A DNA stretch of 64,000 bases from Persicaria tinctoria (taxonomy: Eukaryota; Streptophyta; Magnoliopsida; Caryophyllales; Polygonaceae), in assembly GCA_037127255.1 (NCBI GenBank), contig JBANSL010000018.1, positions 11,071,175-11,135,174 on the forward strand. Direction: 5' to 3'. The notes beneath the pieces were generated by a model. It was not told the DNA's origin. It did not search any database and saw nothing but the letters and a program-made list of their open reading frames with translations. Shown in pieces: positions 10,401 through 21,096 of the stretch. Within the stretch, counting starts at the first letter, position 1. The number at the start of each line of letters is the position of its first letter. The translations under genes were made by a program, and so were the position numbers.

Positions 10401-12075
10401 ATTCAATGATTTTGTTGGTCCCAAGGACAATACCAGGAATTCCTTCTCTCAATCTTTTCTTGCAGATTGCCTCAATCATGTTCATGATCATACTCCTGAG
10501 CACTTAACTTCTTTCTGCAACATGGCTGCTATTTATGAGCCATCTCACTATGGTCAGGCTGCTAATAATCCTGAATGGGTTACAGCCATGAAGCTTGAAT
10601 TGCAAGCTTTGGAGGATAATGAGACATGGTCTCTTACTGAGCTCCCTGAAGGAAAAAAGGCTATTGGCAGTAAATGAGTGTACAAAATTAAGTGCAGACC
10701 AGATGGGCAAGTTGAGAGATTTAAGGCTAGAGTGGTGGCCAAAGGCTATAATCAAATAAAGGGAAAAGATTACAAACATACCTTTTCTCCTGTTGCCAAA
10801 TTCACCTCTGTGAGACTTCTGTTGGCCATTGCCACTGCAAAACATTGGCCTTTACATCAATTGGATGTAAACAATGCCTTTTTGCATGGATATTTAGAAG
10901 AAGAGGTTTATATGAAACCACCTCCAGGTTATGATTTGCCTAGCCAGAATCTTGTTTGCAGGCTAAAGAAATCTATCTATGGCCTCAAACAAGCATCTAG
11001 ACAATGGAATGTTGAACTGTCTAAACTATTGACTGGCTTGGGGTATAAGAGATCTGTTGAAGATTATTCTATGTTTGTTAAACATGTGCCAAAAGGAGTG
11101 GTTGTGGCACTTGTTTATGTTGATGACTTGTTATTAACAGGAGATGATGAGGAGATTATTTCCATGACCAAAGAGGCATTACACAGTGCTTTTACAATCA
11201 AGGATCTGGGTTTGGCCAGATACTTCTTGGGCTTGGAAATATCCAGAGCTGCAGAAGGTACATATTTGAATCAAAGGAAGTATATCCTGGATCTCCTTGT
11301 TGATTGTGAGTTACAAAACTGTAAGCCTGCAATTTTCCCTTTGCCAAAGGGACTGAAGTTGTCTACTGATTCTGGCATGATCATGAGTGATCCTGAATCC
11401 TACAGAAGGCTCATTGGAAGGTTGTTGTTTCTTAATCTCACTAGACCTGATATTTCCTATGCAGTACAGCATCTAAGTCAATTTATGAGTGAGCCAAGAG
11501 CACCTCATTATGAAGCTGCTATCCATGTTGTGAAGTATCTTAAAGGAACTCCTACAGTGGGTTTATTTTATCCAGCAACATCTACCTTCACTTTGACTGC
11601 TTATTGTGATGCTGATTGGGGCAAATGCCAGTTTAGTGCAAGATCCCTTACAGGGTACTGTGTGTTTATGGGAAGCTCTTTAATTTCTTGGAAAACCAAG
11701 AAACAAACAACAGTTTCAAAGTCCTCTGCTGAGGCAGAATATCGAAGTATGTCAATGACTACAAGTGAGATTATTTGGTTGGAGGGTATGATGCAAGCCT
11801 TAGCTTTACCTCCACCATTACCTATTCCTCTATTTTGTGACAATAAGGCTGCTATTCATATCTCTGAAAATCCAGTTTTTCATGAGAGAACAAAGCACCT
11901 TAAGATTGATTGTCACTTTATTCGAGAGAAGCTCCTTGATGGCATGATCTCTCCTCAATACATCAGAACAGGGGTGCAACTAGCTGATGTTTTGACCAAA
12001 CCATTGAGTGAGAAACAGCATCTCTTCCTCTCTTCCAAGTTGGGACTTGTTGGCTTCACCCCAAGTCCAACTTGA
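7498..12075 (+). pseudogene. Copia Gag-Pol polyprotein with two in-frame stops
   Basis: One reading frame of 1,526 codons from ATG 7498 to TGA 12073-12075, interrupted by TAG (10057-10059) and TGA (10675-10677). Order: Gag (retrotransposon gag domain, residues ~30-250); a zinc knuckle at 299-312; aspartic protease DTGASDHM with the catalytic Asp at 428; GAG-pre-integrase; integrase with its D-D-E residues in HMDLWGP, RTDNGTEF and NGRVERKH; a variable linker; reverse transcriptase with YVDD (11116-11127); and Ty1-type RNase H ending ADVLTKPL. The first stop lies in the linker after integrase. The second replaces the conserved Trp at the start of the RT domain (GSK-W-VYKIK type). The fourth zinc ligand of the knuckle is Tyr (codon 8431-8433) instead of Cys. 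No frameshift is seen. This copy would need active relatives to move. Confidence 0.95.
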
Positions 12076-12083
12076 GGAGGGGA
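12074..12083 (+). other. Copia polypurine tract
   Basis: GAGGAGGGGA directly before the 3' LTR, overlapping the terminal stop codon. It primes plus-strand DNA synthesis. Confidence 0.85.
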
Positions 12084-12399
12084 TGTAGAGAATATCAGTT
12101 TTGTGGTGCATTTTTAGTCATTTTCTCAGCTTTCATGCTCTTTATGTAATAAAGCTTTTAGTGAGGTAAGGGTTTCTCCCTCTCACGTGACATGTAGGGT
12201 AGTATATAAGCTCCTCTTGGTTGTGAAAAGAGAACTATTCTAGGGATTGCAGCCCTATGAAAAGACCCTAGCCGCCACCTGAAATGAATGAGCAATGATT
12301 GCTCTTTTCTTCATTTTTCTGTCATAATCTTTCATGGTTTGCTGATGTTTTTGTTTCCTTGATTTGCAATGATCATTAACTGCTATCTTACTCTTCTCA
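12084..12399 (+). repeat. Copia 3' LTR
   Basis: 316 bp, identical to the 5' LTR except for one T/C difference near the 3' end, and followed by the GGCCA target duplication. Confidence 0.95.
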
Positions 12400-12404
12400 G
12401 GCCA

Positions 12405-12690
12405 GGCAAAGACAAGGCGGCGGAAGACCGGAGAAGAAGATGGGGAAGTCGGAGAGAGCAGAGGAGGGAGTTCAAGGCAGGCGGAAAGCCCGAGACAGTG
12501 CGGTGGTGAGCCGAGGGATACCAGCGGTAGCTAGGAGGGAGGTGGAGGTGGCGGCAACCGAGGGCGGCGGTGCAAACCAAGGTTAGGAAGGGTGATGAAG
12601 GGCTTGACGATGGTTGTAGCCGGTGGTTTGTGGGCAAAAGGTGTTGTGGCACCAAGTACCGCGGCGGCGGCGGCGGCAAGGCTCATTTTT
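12405..12690. other. GC-rich segment, right half
   Basis: Continuation of the GC/purine-rich sequence interrupted by the Copia element, ending in a GCG/GGC trinucleotide run (about 12660-12676) before AT-rich DNA resumes. No recognisable protein on either strand. Confidence 0.3.
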
Positions 12691-13106
12691 AATACGTACA
12701 GCTTATTTTGACATATCATTATTCCGCGTTTTTTTCATTATTAAAAACGTGAAATGTTTAAAATACTTCTTATGAATACATACTAATTAATGTAAATATA
12801 CATGCTAGTTAAATGCATATTAGGCATTTTATACATGTTCCAAAATGTTTTAATGAAGGTAAAATGACTGTGGATGATGTATAATCAACAAAAATAAAAG
12901 TGCAAATAAATGCAACTTTTAAACTAAAGCATGATATATTGATATGATATATTTTATATATATAAAAAAACACTAAATAATACTCCATTCATTTTAAAAA
13001 AGTGTCATTTTAAATATTTTGGTGTTTCCTTTACATAATTTATTTTGTAATTATTAGCATTTATTTCATTTATTAATTAAAATATGTCATTTTAAGGGGT
13101 ATATTG
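12691..13106. other. AT-rich intergenic DNA
   Basis: No gene seen. A weak Stowaway-like end (CTCCATTCATTTTAAAAAA near 12984) suggests a decayed MITE. Confidence 0.4.
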
Positions 13107-13817
13107 TGTTGGATATAATGCCTAGAGACTAGAGTAGGTGGTTTTAAGGTGTCTCGTAGACTTTTCCCATCCCACATGAAAAGTTAAGGGTATATCCTAA
13201 AAGGGTTTTAAGGAGACTCTTCCGCTACCTACATTGAGAGGTAAAGGATGAGACGGAGCTTTACGGAAAATATCTTTTCTTGAGGCCGAAGATATTACGG
13301 ATAGACATGTTAGTATTTATCCGCGAATATCTAATTTTCACTGGATTTATTTTCATAAAATTATCCTTTTAAACGGTTTTAGATCTTGGTTTTAGATAAG
13401 TCAAGATTTTCTGAAGATAGACTCAAATCTTCCTTTTGCTTGCGGCTTAAGAATTGGTTTCACAACTATATAAAGGGATCAAGGACTTGACTTTTAAATA
13501 CAGCGAAACACAATCGCCTCTCTCTCTCTCTCTCCTGTTTTCTCTTACCCTTTCACTGTTCTGAGCGCCTGTTCCAGTTCCTACTTCTCTCCCTCGAGTG
13601 CACCTGTGAGAGAAGCCGGTGAAATCCTTGGGGGACGTTGCCTCGCATACGATCTGCACCACTGTCGGGGGCAAATACGTTTCTCATTCAGTGGCTCCCA
13701 TACCACGCTTCACCGCAGCCCTAGCCCCTTCACAGAAATAAGTTCGGCCTACATCCACTAACGCTTTATAGCTAGTTTGTTGCTTATTGCAGGTTCCAGC
13801 AGGGTCATTGTCCAACA
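13107..13817 (+). repeat. Solo LTR, 711 bp, with target duplication
   Basis: Starts TGTTGGATA, ends GTCCAACA, and is flanked by TATTG on both sides (13102-13106 and 13818-13822). It carries a TATA box (CTATATAAAG, 13466-13475) followed by a TC-rich leader with a (TC)8 run at 13509-13524, as expected for an LTR promoter. No internal retrotransposon region adjoins it, so it is the product of LTR-LTR recombination. The superfamily cannot be told from the LTR alone. Confidence 0.88.
13466..13475 (+). promoter_or_regulatory. TATA box of the solo LTR
   Basis: CTATATAAAG inside the solo LTR, about 640 bp upstream of the (minus-strand) foldback MITE sequences and not near any host gene. Confidence 0.5.
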
Positions 13818-13822
13818 TATTG

Positions 13823-14770
13823 TTGGACCTCTTCAATGCACGTTAGTGCAATTAAAATAATCAAAGTTCACTCTTAAGTGTAAGTAAGTGCAAAGTCACT
13901 AAATGAAAAACGGTGAAAGGCTCGCATGATTAAATAGATGTATTGGTAGATGACTTAGTAGGATCATAGAGGGTTAAGGTGATATAGAGAACTTTGAATA
14001 GGCATTTCTTTGGGAGGTCTTGGCCTTGCGATCGAGGTCGCTCTCTTTTGGTTTTACACTAGAAACTCAACAAAATCCAACCAAACAAGTTCGTTCTTGC
14101 CAACATTGAACCACTACTCAATCCTAATACCGTCGTTGATATGAATCAAGCAACCCTTCACTCGCAAGAACACCAAAACTCTTTTGCTTGATCATTTCCA
14201 TAGCTACAAGTACACCACATACGTAACCAATGTAAAGCAACAAAACCAACTCTATCACCACTAGTATAACACTTGTCGACCACTTCACTACATGCAGTAG
14301 CAAAAACTCTTTTCGATCTTCTTCTTCTTTGAGGCTCTTGAGAGTTGAGACCACCATTGTTCTCTAATTATTTCTCTCTGTTATTCGGTAGGAAGAAGAC
14401 ATTGAATCACTTGAATTCTCCCCCTACTTCTTAAGATATTCCAGGAAGCAAGATAACAATCACTTGATCGAATTTGCCAAAAGATCATTTTCAATATCTC
14501 CACAAGATATGATATGATGTGCTCTCCAAGTTGATCTCTACATTTTTAGGCTATGTCGAGATCCACTTGGACTTGTTTCCCAAGTCTACATGTACCTACA
14601 CTTGTCTTCATTTGTCTTTATTTCAATTACCACACGATCACTTGCTCATGCATCCTCACATGCAAGTACTATATAGTTTGCTAATCTGAAAAATATCTAG
14701 GCAACCATGTCAAATACTAGAGTTTGCTATAATAAAAACACACTATGGGTATGTATGGTTGTTGAAATAT
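13823..14770. other. Intergenic, possible remnant of a Copia 3' region (minus strand)
   Basis: No intact gene. On the minus strand near 14410-14430 there is AAGTAGGGGGAGAATT, which resembles the polypurine tract of large Copia elements. No pol coding sequence is preserved, so the assignment is weak. A 77-codon minus-strand frame at 14124-14357 has no recognisable feature apart from one hydrophobic stretch. Confidence 0.25.
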
Positions 14771-15094
14771 AACACTCCCTATATCACTTAATTATTTTCA
14801 TATTTATATATTTAATCTTAAAAAAATTATAAAAATTACATACATATGATAAACCCCCATTTAATTTTAATATGTTTATAAGTTTTCATTTTGAAAAATC
14901 ATGTTTTTAAAGTTTTTAAAAATTCAAAAGGTATTATTTTATGAAATATAATTATAAAAAATTTCAAAACATGATTTTTGAAAAATAAAATTTATAAACA
15001 TATAAAAATAGGTGTTTAGAATATGTATATAATTTTTAGAATTTTTTTTAAGATTAAATAAATGTAAATATAATTTTGTGATGTAGGGAGTGTT
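14771..15094. mobile_element. Foldback MITE, 324 bp
   Basis: The left end AACACTCCCTATATCAC and the right end GTGATGTAGGGAGTGTT are inverted copies. The arms continue inwards for about 150 bp with similar A/T-rich sequence, so the whole element can fold on itself. No coding capacity. No clear target duplication, so the superfamily is not assigned. Confidence 0.7.
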
Positions 15095-15119
15095 GTAGAG
15101 GATTTGGATTGGGTTTTAT

Positions 15120-15400
15120 GGGTGTATGGAAGCATATTTTTAGGTAAAAGTAGTTAAAAAACGTGTTAAAAAATAAGCTAGAAAACGGAGGTTATCTTGG
15201 TGTTTATTTTGCAAAAGTACTGTTTTACCCATTCCTTTTTATCTTATTTGGTTTGAAAGTACCACAATATCCCTACTAATAACCAAATAAACTCCACTTT
15301 TTACAAATAAATTGTTTTTCGCCCCATACAAAGATTATCATGTACGTTGTTTAAATTTTTAACTGCTTTTACCAATAGTTTATAACTTTAACATACCTGT
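15120..15400. mobile_element. MITE-like repeat, copy a (opposite orientation to 28.1 kb copy)
   Basis: Starts GGGTGTATGGAAG and shares with the minus strand of 28096-28445 the phrases TTATTTGGTTTGAAA-TACCA, CCAAATAAACTCCACTTTTTAC and AATAA-CTTTTTCG. Its right end is decayed. Dispersed non-coding TIR element. Confidence 0.5.
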
Positions 15401-15481
15401 TTCTTGTTAAATAAAAGACGTCATTTTATATATTTTGATATCTATATAAAACAATTGCACTAGCAAGTATTAGTAGATTGT

Positions 15482-15485
<4 letters not shown>

Positions 15486-15554
<69 letters not shown>
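15486..15554. repeat. (TA)n microsatellite
   Basis: About 34 perfect TA units. Confidence 0.95.
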
Positions 15555-15557
<3 letters not shown>

Positions 15558-16210
15558 AAAAAAGTACATAGGATAATATAAATTGCATCATATAGTATGT
15601 ATGTTAGTCTTTTTAAAAAGTGTGCAAGATATTAAAATGTTCTATTTCAATTAATAGATGTGAATACATATATAGTATATTTTTAATCTATTTGGGAAAT
15701 ATGTTGAAATTACTTCTTTTTTTTTTATAAATCATTTGAGTGTGATTTTGTGCTATTGACCACAAAGAAGAAGAAAGTAAACTTTGTGTATTAAGGAAAC
15801 AATATAGAATTAAAAATGACGAGAGAATAGGAAAATGAATTGAGGGCTCATTTGATACAAAATTGGAATCATAATGGAATCATGAATCAAAAAGAGTTCA
15901 AATTCTAAATGATTGAACTCTTAGAATCAATGCAACTGGATTCCAACTTTTATCCATATCAAATATCAATCTTACATCTTACATATTTAGAGTATAATTT
16001 TAGGAAATGCATTTAGTTTTTAAAAACTTTTGATTTTGATGTTATGTAGTTTTAAATAAACTAAATATAAGATTTTAGTTTAATTAGTTTATAAAATCAT
16101 AACTTCTCAACGTACGACTACTTACCCGAGTGTTTCAAAACTTTTGATTTTTTATTCATGAGTTTCTTATTCATTAATTGTTACCAAACATGTTTCAACT
16201 ACATACATCA
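15555..16210. other. AT-rich intergenic DNA
   Basis: Nothing recognisable on either strand. Confidence 0.5.
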
Positions 16211-16390
16211 ACTACCATTTTACCAATTGGCAATAGGAGTTGTTTGTTCATATTTTTCAATGTGAGACTCTTTGCCTAAGACATAAGTCGAATGGAGTTC
16301 CATCATAAAACCAGTTGGCAATAAGAGAAATATTCTATCAGCTTATATAATAAGACTTGTTTGTTCATATTTTTCAATGTGTGACTCTTT
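16211..16390 (-). repeat. TRIM LTR remnants, two partial copies
   Basis: Two direct copies of a GTTTGTTCATATTTTTCAATGTG block, about 120 bp apart, each preceded by an 'ACCAATTGGCAATA / AACCAGTTGGCAATA' block. In reverse complement they match the start of the TRIM LTR at 28.7 kb (CACATTGAATAATATGATGAA, then CACCAATTGGTTTTAGGATGG). Decayed and partial. Confidence 0.5.
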
Positions 16391-17334
16391 GATCTCTTCA
16401 CACTCTCACAACACACCCGTCTTTCAAAGAGTGAACTTAAGACAATAATTTTTTTTTAAAGAAAAAAAAGAGGGCATGATTAGCAAAGAGTGGTTAATTA
16501 ATAAGGAGGAGTATTAGTTTAAATTAGGTGGAATAATAAAAGAGGGAATGAAGCCAAAGGAAGGCATCGTTGCACATGGCTGGCGGTCCCTCTCTTTTTT
16601 GGAGAGGTGTGGAGTGGAAGTACCATTTTCCTCTCTACGCAAACCCTAACTACCTCCCCTACCTTCATTTACATTTTCTATTCATTTATATTCAATGCCA
16701 GGTCCATTACTAAATGGACTCTTTATTATTATTATTATTATATTTTTTTTATTATTTTTTATTTATACTCGTCATCAACAAATGGTCTTTGAACTTCACA
16801 ATTTTTATATATTTGTGACTTTATTAATTTAGACACCTTCAAAATGTCAAAGTGAGTGTAACAATGTTTTTGGAACTTGTATAATTAATATATACTCCGC
16901 CCTAATTTAAAGGAAATGAAAAGTTCAAACAATTTGAAAGTATGCATGCATATTAAAATATATTTTTTGAGGTAGAGAGGATTTCATTATTAGTGGTTAC
17001 GGCGTGGTGTGTGTAAATTCATAAAATAGACAAATTATTTATTCAAACTCTCTTTTACTACTAATTACAAAAATAATTTAACTCGAATTCTTATCTAATA
17101 AAAAAAAAATATTATATATATATATTTTTTAATTTAGAGGGGCTACGCGCCTACGCTCCCTCTATTCGCTACTAGCCTACTAGTATGTGTATAAATATAA
17201 TTCAAAGGTTGAAGTTGATATATTAGATATGTAAAATATCCGTTAAATTAAATTGTTAAAAAAAATTTTTAAGTTAGTAAGTTTTTTTGATAATTTGATC
17301 GATATGATAGCTAATGCTTAATTCGATAAAGTAT
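16391..17334. other. Intergenic DNA
   Basis: No gene supported. It contains an (ATT)n stretch near 16724-16742 and purine-rich sequence at 16440-16560. A 61-codon frame at 16607 looks fortuitous. Confidence 0.4.
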
Positions 17335-17503
17335 TGAGAATATGAGTTGTGATAGATTCCACATTGAATTACATATTGAATTCAAGCCTTGTATATAAGT
17401 GAGTGAGCTACCCCTCTTAATACCAATTGGTTTGGTTTTAGGATGGAACTCTACCATGCATGTGTGCTCTACCACCACGTCGTATGACCCACCGTTATTT
17501 AAC
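17335..17503 (+). repeat. TRIM-family LTR remnant
   Basis: Matches the 28.7-kb TRIM LTR in order: CACATTGAA, CAAGCCTTGTATATAAG, TACCAATTGGTTT, GGATGGAACTC, GTGTGCTC, CCACGTCGTATGACCCACCG, ATTTAACA. Shorter and diverged; an old solo LTR. Confidence 0.65.
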
Positions 17504-17550
17504 AACAAGAAAATAGAGAAGAAATAGATATTTAAAAAAAAAGGCTCTCA

Positions 17551-17590
<40 letters not shown>

Positions 17591-18061
17591 CTAATTAAAG
17601 CTTACCAAACAAACCCTAAAACTACTGCAACGTACAACCAATTAGTTACGGAGTAAATTCTAGCTAGATCTAAAAAATGTGTACATAAATTCTAGCTAGA
17701 TCTAAAAAATGTGTACATATTGTACGTACGTGTTTGAAGAAAAATGTCAAAATAAATACAGGAACGAATGGTAAATCACTTTTTAAAGATTAATCGACAA
17801 GAAACTTACTTGTATTATTTAATTATATATATAATATTAAATAATAAGTTTAAGTACATCGTTTATATAGTATCATTAGCTTTTAGTGCCGCACAATTAG
17901 GGTAAAAAAACATACAAATTAATGAGCGAATACACGTATTCAAATCGAGTCTCTATCAAAAAACAAGCTGGCTTAGTTAGTCTATCTCCGATCATATATA
18001 ATGCAAATGCTAAAGTGTATGTGTATTCTAGTACAGTAATTATAAACTATTGATAATAACA
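17504..18061. other. Intergenic DNA with (TA)n and a 32-bp tandem duplication
   Basis: Contains (TA)n at about 17558-17588 and a perfect 32-bp tandem duplication at 17654-17717. No gene seen. Confidence 0.6.
17654..17717. repeat. Perfect 32-bp tandem duplication
   Basis: Two identical 32-bp units (17654-17685 and 17686-17717), each containing CTAGCTAGATC. The identity implies a recent slippage event. Confidence 0.9.
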
Positions 18062-18620
18062 TACAACAACAACTACTCAGTAAATTCCGTAATTAAGTAG
18101 GGTCTGAAGGGTCATGATGTACACATTCATACCCCGAACAGGTGAAGAAAGTGTTTTCGAGAGACCCAGAACAACACGAAACGTACAGAGGCCACAACAA
18201 AAGGTAAAAGGATGGTAAAGAAGGAAAAAAGGGAGGCACGGACAGAAGGACGTAACAACAAAGACTAAACAACTAAACATCTACAAGTCGTATACACCTC
18301 CTCCACTGGTCCCTATCCAAAGCCACGTCTTCCGAAAGATCCAGAAGATTAAGGTCATGGCGGATGACCTCCATCCAGTTCTTCTTAGGTCTACCTCTCC
18401 CCCTTCGGCTAACTCCAAGATTCAAGTGTTCACATCTGCGAACTGGAGCCGATGAAGGCCTCCTACGAACATGTCCATACCAACGCAGTCTGTAATCCCT
18501 CAGTTTGTCCACAATGCACGCAACACCCACCTTGCTTCTTATGTCAACATTTTTGATTCTGTCAAGTCTCGTATGCCCACTCATCCATCGCAACATTCTC
18601 ATCTCAGCCACTGCTAACTT
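18062..18620 (-). pseudogene. RTE-type LINE 3' fragment (end of ORF plus 3' UTR)
   Basis: On the minus strand the frame from about 18620 down to the stop at 18273 encodes the C-terminal tail typical of plant RTE reverse transcriptases: AEMRMLRWMSGHTRLD, then IRSKVGVA, LRWYGHVRRRP, SAPVRR, RGRGRPKKNWMEVI. It is open over about 115 codons. The 3' UTR follows and ends in a TTG microsatellite (18062-18073 on the plus strand reads as CAA repeats), the usual RTE 3' end. The catalytic RT and endonuclease regions are missing, so it is a 5'-truncated dead copy. Upstream codons (to 18677) read into unrelated AT-rich DNA. A second RTE tail lies at 44.4 kb. Confidence 0.88.
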
Positions 18621-18690
18621 CTTATTGGTATTAATTATAAAATTAAATAATACATATATTTTTATAAAAGTTAACATAAAATAGTATATA

Positions 18691-18842
18691 CTACATCCGT
18701 TCAGAAATGGATGTCGTTTGACTAATAATAAGTATCATATTATTAAAAAAAATTGTTTAAAAAGTTAATATTTTATATAGTTTTTAGCTCATTAAAAAAC
18801 GTGCCAAAAAGTCAAACGACATCTATTTCAGAACGGAGATAG
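18691..18842. mobile_element. Stowaway MITE, 152 bp
   Basis: Starts CTACATCCGTTCAGAAATG and ends in its inverted counterpart (CATCTATTTCAGAACGGAGATAG), with TA on both sides (18689-18690 and 18843-18844). The inner part of the arms (GTCGTTTGACT / AGTCAAACGAC) also pairs. Tc1/mariner-type non-autonomous element. Confidence 0.88.
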
Positions 18843-19062
18843 TATATAGTTAATAAAATATTTTTTAAAAAATAAGTAAAAAAAACCACACTGTCTAAAA
18901 ACTCTTATGATTGTCTTGCCCGTTTGATACTCCGTGCACCTTCTCAATTTACTAAACTTACATCTAATATTTCAAAAAAATTTTATCAGGTAAGAATTCA
19001 GTTAGTATTTAACTTAACCGATAGAACTTTGATGGATTGTACAAATACACACAATTACAAAT

Positions 19063-19299
19063 TGTTGGGACACTTGTGAATCCCACATCGGAAGTGAGAG
19101 GATTCTGAACCTAACATATAAGTAGATGGGCTACTCCACCTAATGCCAATTGGTTTTGGCATCCCAGAAAGCCCAACATATAAGCCGGACTGGAGTACCA
19201 TCCCAAAACCAATTGACGTTAGGTGGAGTAGCCCATCCACTTATATGTTAGGTTCAGAATCCTCACACTTCCGATGTGGGATTCACAAGTGTCCCAACA
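19063..19299. repeat. Long palindrome made of two TRIM-like LTR ends
   Basis: Two 97-bp arms (19063-19159 and 19203-19299) are inverted copies with four mismatches by eye, separated by 43 bp. Each arm starts TGTTGGGACACTTGTGAA and contains CCCACATCGGAAGTG, ATATAAGT, GGGCTACTCCACCTAA and CAATTGGTTTTGG, which are LTR 5' features of the TRIM family seen at 28.7 kb. A transcript across it would form a strong hairpin. Confidence 0.92.
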
Positions 19300-19914
19300 C
19301 AAACTCAACAATTGAATTAAGGTAGACCGTCTTAAGGTGGTTTAGGATTGTTGCGTGGATTCTGATCATGATATTAATGAAAACAAGTAAACTAATTAAA
19401 TTCAAAATGTAGCCATATCCGAATCCCTCTATATTATTCTAAATAATACTACTAACAATTAAATAAACAGAGAAACTAAATATAACACAAATCAGGGTTT
19501 TGAGGTGTACCTTTATATGAATGTGGTGTCCTAATTCTTGATTTATCTTCGATTTCCAGTGTATACATACTTGCACGTTGTTCCGGACGTGACACCACGT
19601 CAATGAGGATGTGCATTTGCTTAATCAGGATTTGCGGTGTATCTTACAACACTCTCCAATAAGTTTGGCATCAATATAGTTTCAAAAAAATTACGCGCGC
19701 ATATGAAATAAAACGTTTTTTTTTTGATGCATTGAAATAAAATGAAGTTTAATTATGGGGAGATCAAAGAAATCAAATACTAACATGGTTGTGATTTATT
19801 TGCGAGATCTGTGAGAAGTTCAATGCACGTACAAAGGCGTACTACACTCCTACTGTACACACATCCTATATATGTGTCACTGTTATACAACTAAGCTTTT
19901 TATTTTTATGCCTC
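19300..19914. other. Intergenic DNA
   Basis: No gene or clear repeat seen. Confidence 0.5.
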
Positions 19915-20052
19915 CATAGGTGGCTGGCTCAATGGTAAACATCGAGTGAGGGAGAGATCGTGAGTTCGATTTCTGCCTCTGTTTTTTCTTGAGGACATAA
20001 TCAAAACACAAACAGATTCACCAAAGGTGTGTTACCCTCATTAACAAAAAAT
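19915..20052 (+). mobile_element. tRNA-derived SINE
   Basis: A-box-like TGGCTCAATGG (19925-19935) and B-box-like TGAGTTCGATTTC (19961-19973), spaced as in a polymerase III promoter, followed by a tRNA-unrelated body and an A-rich end (AACAAAAAATAAA). Similar in plan to the copy at 33.26 kb. Confidence 0.6.
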
Positions 20053-20439
20053 AAATGCTTGTATAAGAGTATTTATAGGGAGAGGGTTTCCGATTGTGTC
20101 AAAAACCATGACGGTTAAAAGAGTTTCCCACGATTTAAAAAATTACGGTTGTTCTCATTCTATTGGTTAAAAATTCACCGTTTTGATATTAATTTAAGTT
20201 GTTATTCTAGTTCAAAGTTCAAATACTTTTAGAATATGAAATCATTTCTAAATTTGGTTTAATAACTCACTAAAAAAAATTCTCCCACATTCTTGTAGGC
20301 CGTTGGAAGGGAAAAAAAACTTTTCAATAAACTTTTTATTTTAGTCAATAACATAATTTAATTAAATGTCGATATTTCAAACTATTTTATCAAGTAATGT
20401 GATTAATGTCCAAGTCAACAAATATAATGATAAAAGCCA
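20053..20439. other. AT-rich intergenic DNA
   Basis: No gene seen. Confidence 0.5.
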
Positions 20440-20610
20440 CACGATAATTGTTGTGATGTGTGGATGATCCGTTCCACATCGAAAAACATAGAACTCCGGG
20501 TCTTGCATATATTATAAGTCAGTGTGTCACTCCTCCTATTGTCAATTGATTTTAGGATGAAATTCCGCTTTTGTGCTCGGCTTGGATGCACATAATGCGT
20601 TCGGACTTGT
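20440..20610 (+). repeat. TRIM-family LTR remnant
   Basis: Diverged copy with the LTR landmarks in order: TTCCACATCG, TCTTGCATAT-ATAAGTC, GTCAATTGATTTTAGGATG, TGTGCTCGGCTTGG. Confidence 0.55.
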
Positions 20611-20972
20611 AAACCCCACGTTTTATGGTCCATCGAGATTCATCAATGAATTTATTTTGAATTACTGAATTTTGATCAATTCCAATTTCAAGTTTATATG
20701 TTACAGTAAGAAAATCTTCCGTCCCCTTCAAAAGATTTATAAACGACGGATGCCAAAATAAAATTACAATGCGGCGCAAAATAAATTTATGAATTTTATA
20801 AAAAAAAAAAAAAAACCTAAAAGACGCCCTCAATCAGCAACGTAAAGCCAATATTGTAATTTTATTAAAATTTATTAATTTTATACTCATCTAGAAGGAA
20901 AAAATAAAAATTCAAAATATTATAATTACACCCAAAAGACAGGGGTATTATCGTACTTCTACCAAACAACTC

Positions 20973-20980
20973 TTATAAAA
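20973..20980 (+). promoter_or_regulatory. TATA box of the SAUR gene
   Basis: TTATAAAA followed by a pyrimidine-rich leader (CTCCACCCTCCAACGCTCC). It lies about 117 bp upstream of the SAUR ATG, a plausible core promoter position. Confidence 0.65.
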
Positions 20981-21096
20981 ACGCTCCACCCTCCAACGCT
21001 CCAAACTCCCTCGCAACCCTCAAACTCTCCATATTTACGGAAAAACCAGGCCGAATTCAGCAGCAGGGAAAAAAGAAAAAAAGGAAAAAGGAAAAA

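Larger units (their letters stand above)
7117..12399 (+). mobile_element. Ty1/Copia LTR retrotransposon, young, full length
   Basis: A complete element of 5,283 bp. The two LTRs are 316 bp each (7117-7432 and 12084-12399), start with TG, end with CA, and by eye differ at one position (GTT versus GCT near the 3' end). Target duplications of GGCCA flank it (7112-7116 and 12400-12404). A primer-binding site follows the 5' LTR and a polypurine tract precedes the 3' LTR. The near-identical LTRs point to a very recent insertion, yet the polyprotein carries two in-frame stops. The host sequence is the GC-rich segment at 6.6-12.7 kb. Confidence 0.97.

Noticed and set aside
14124..14357. 77-codon minus-strand frame with a hydrophobic stretch
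   Set aside because: No conserved feature and located in a probable retrotransposon remnant.
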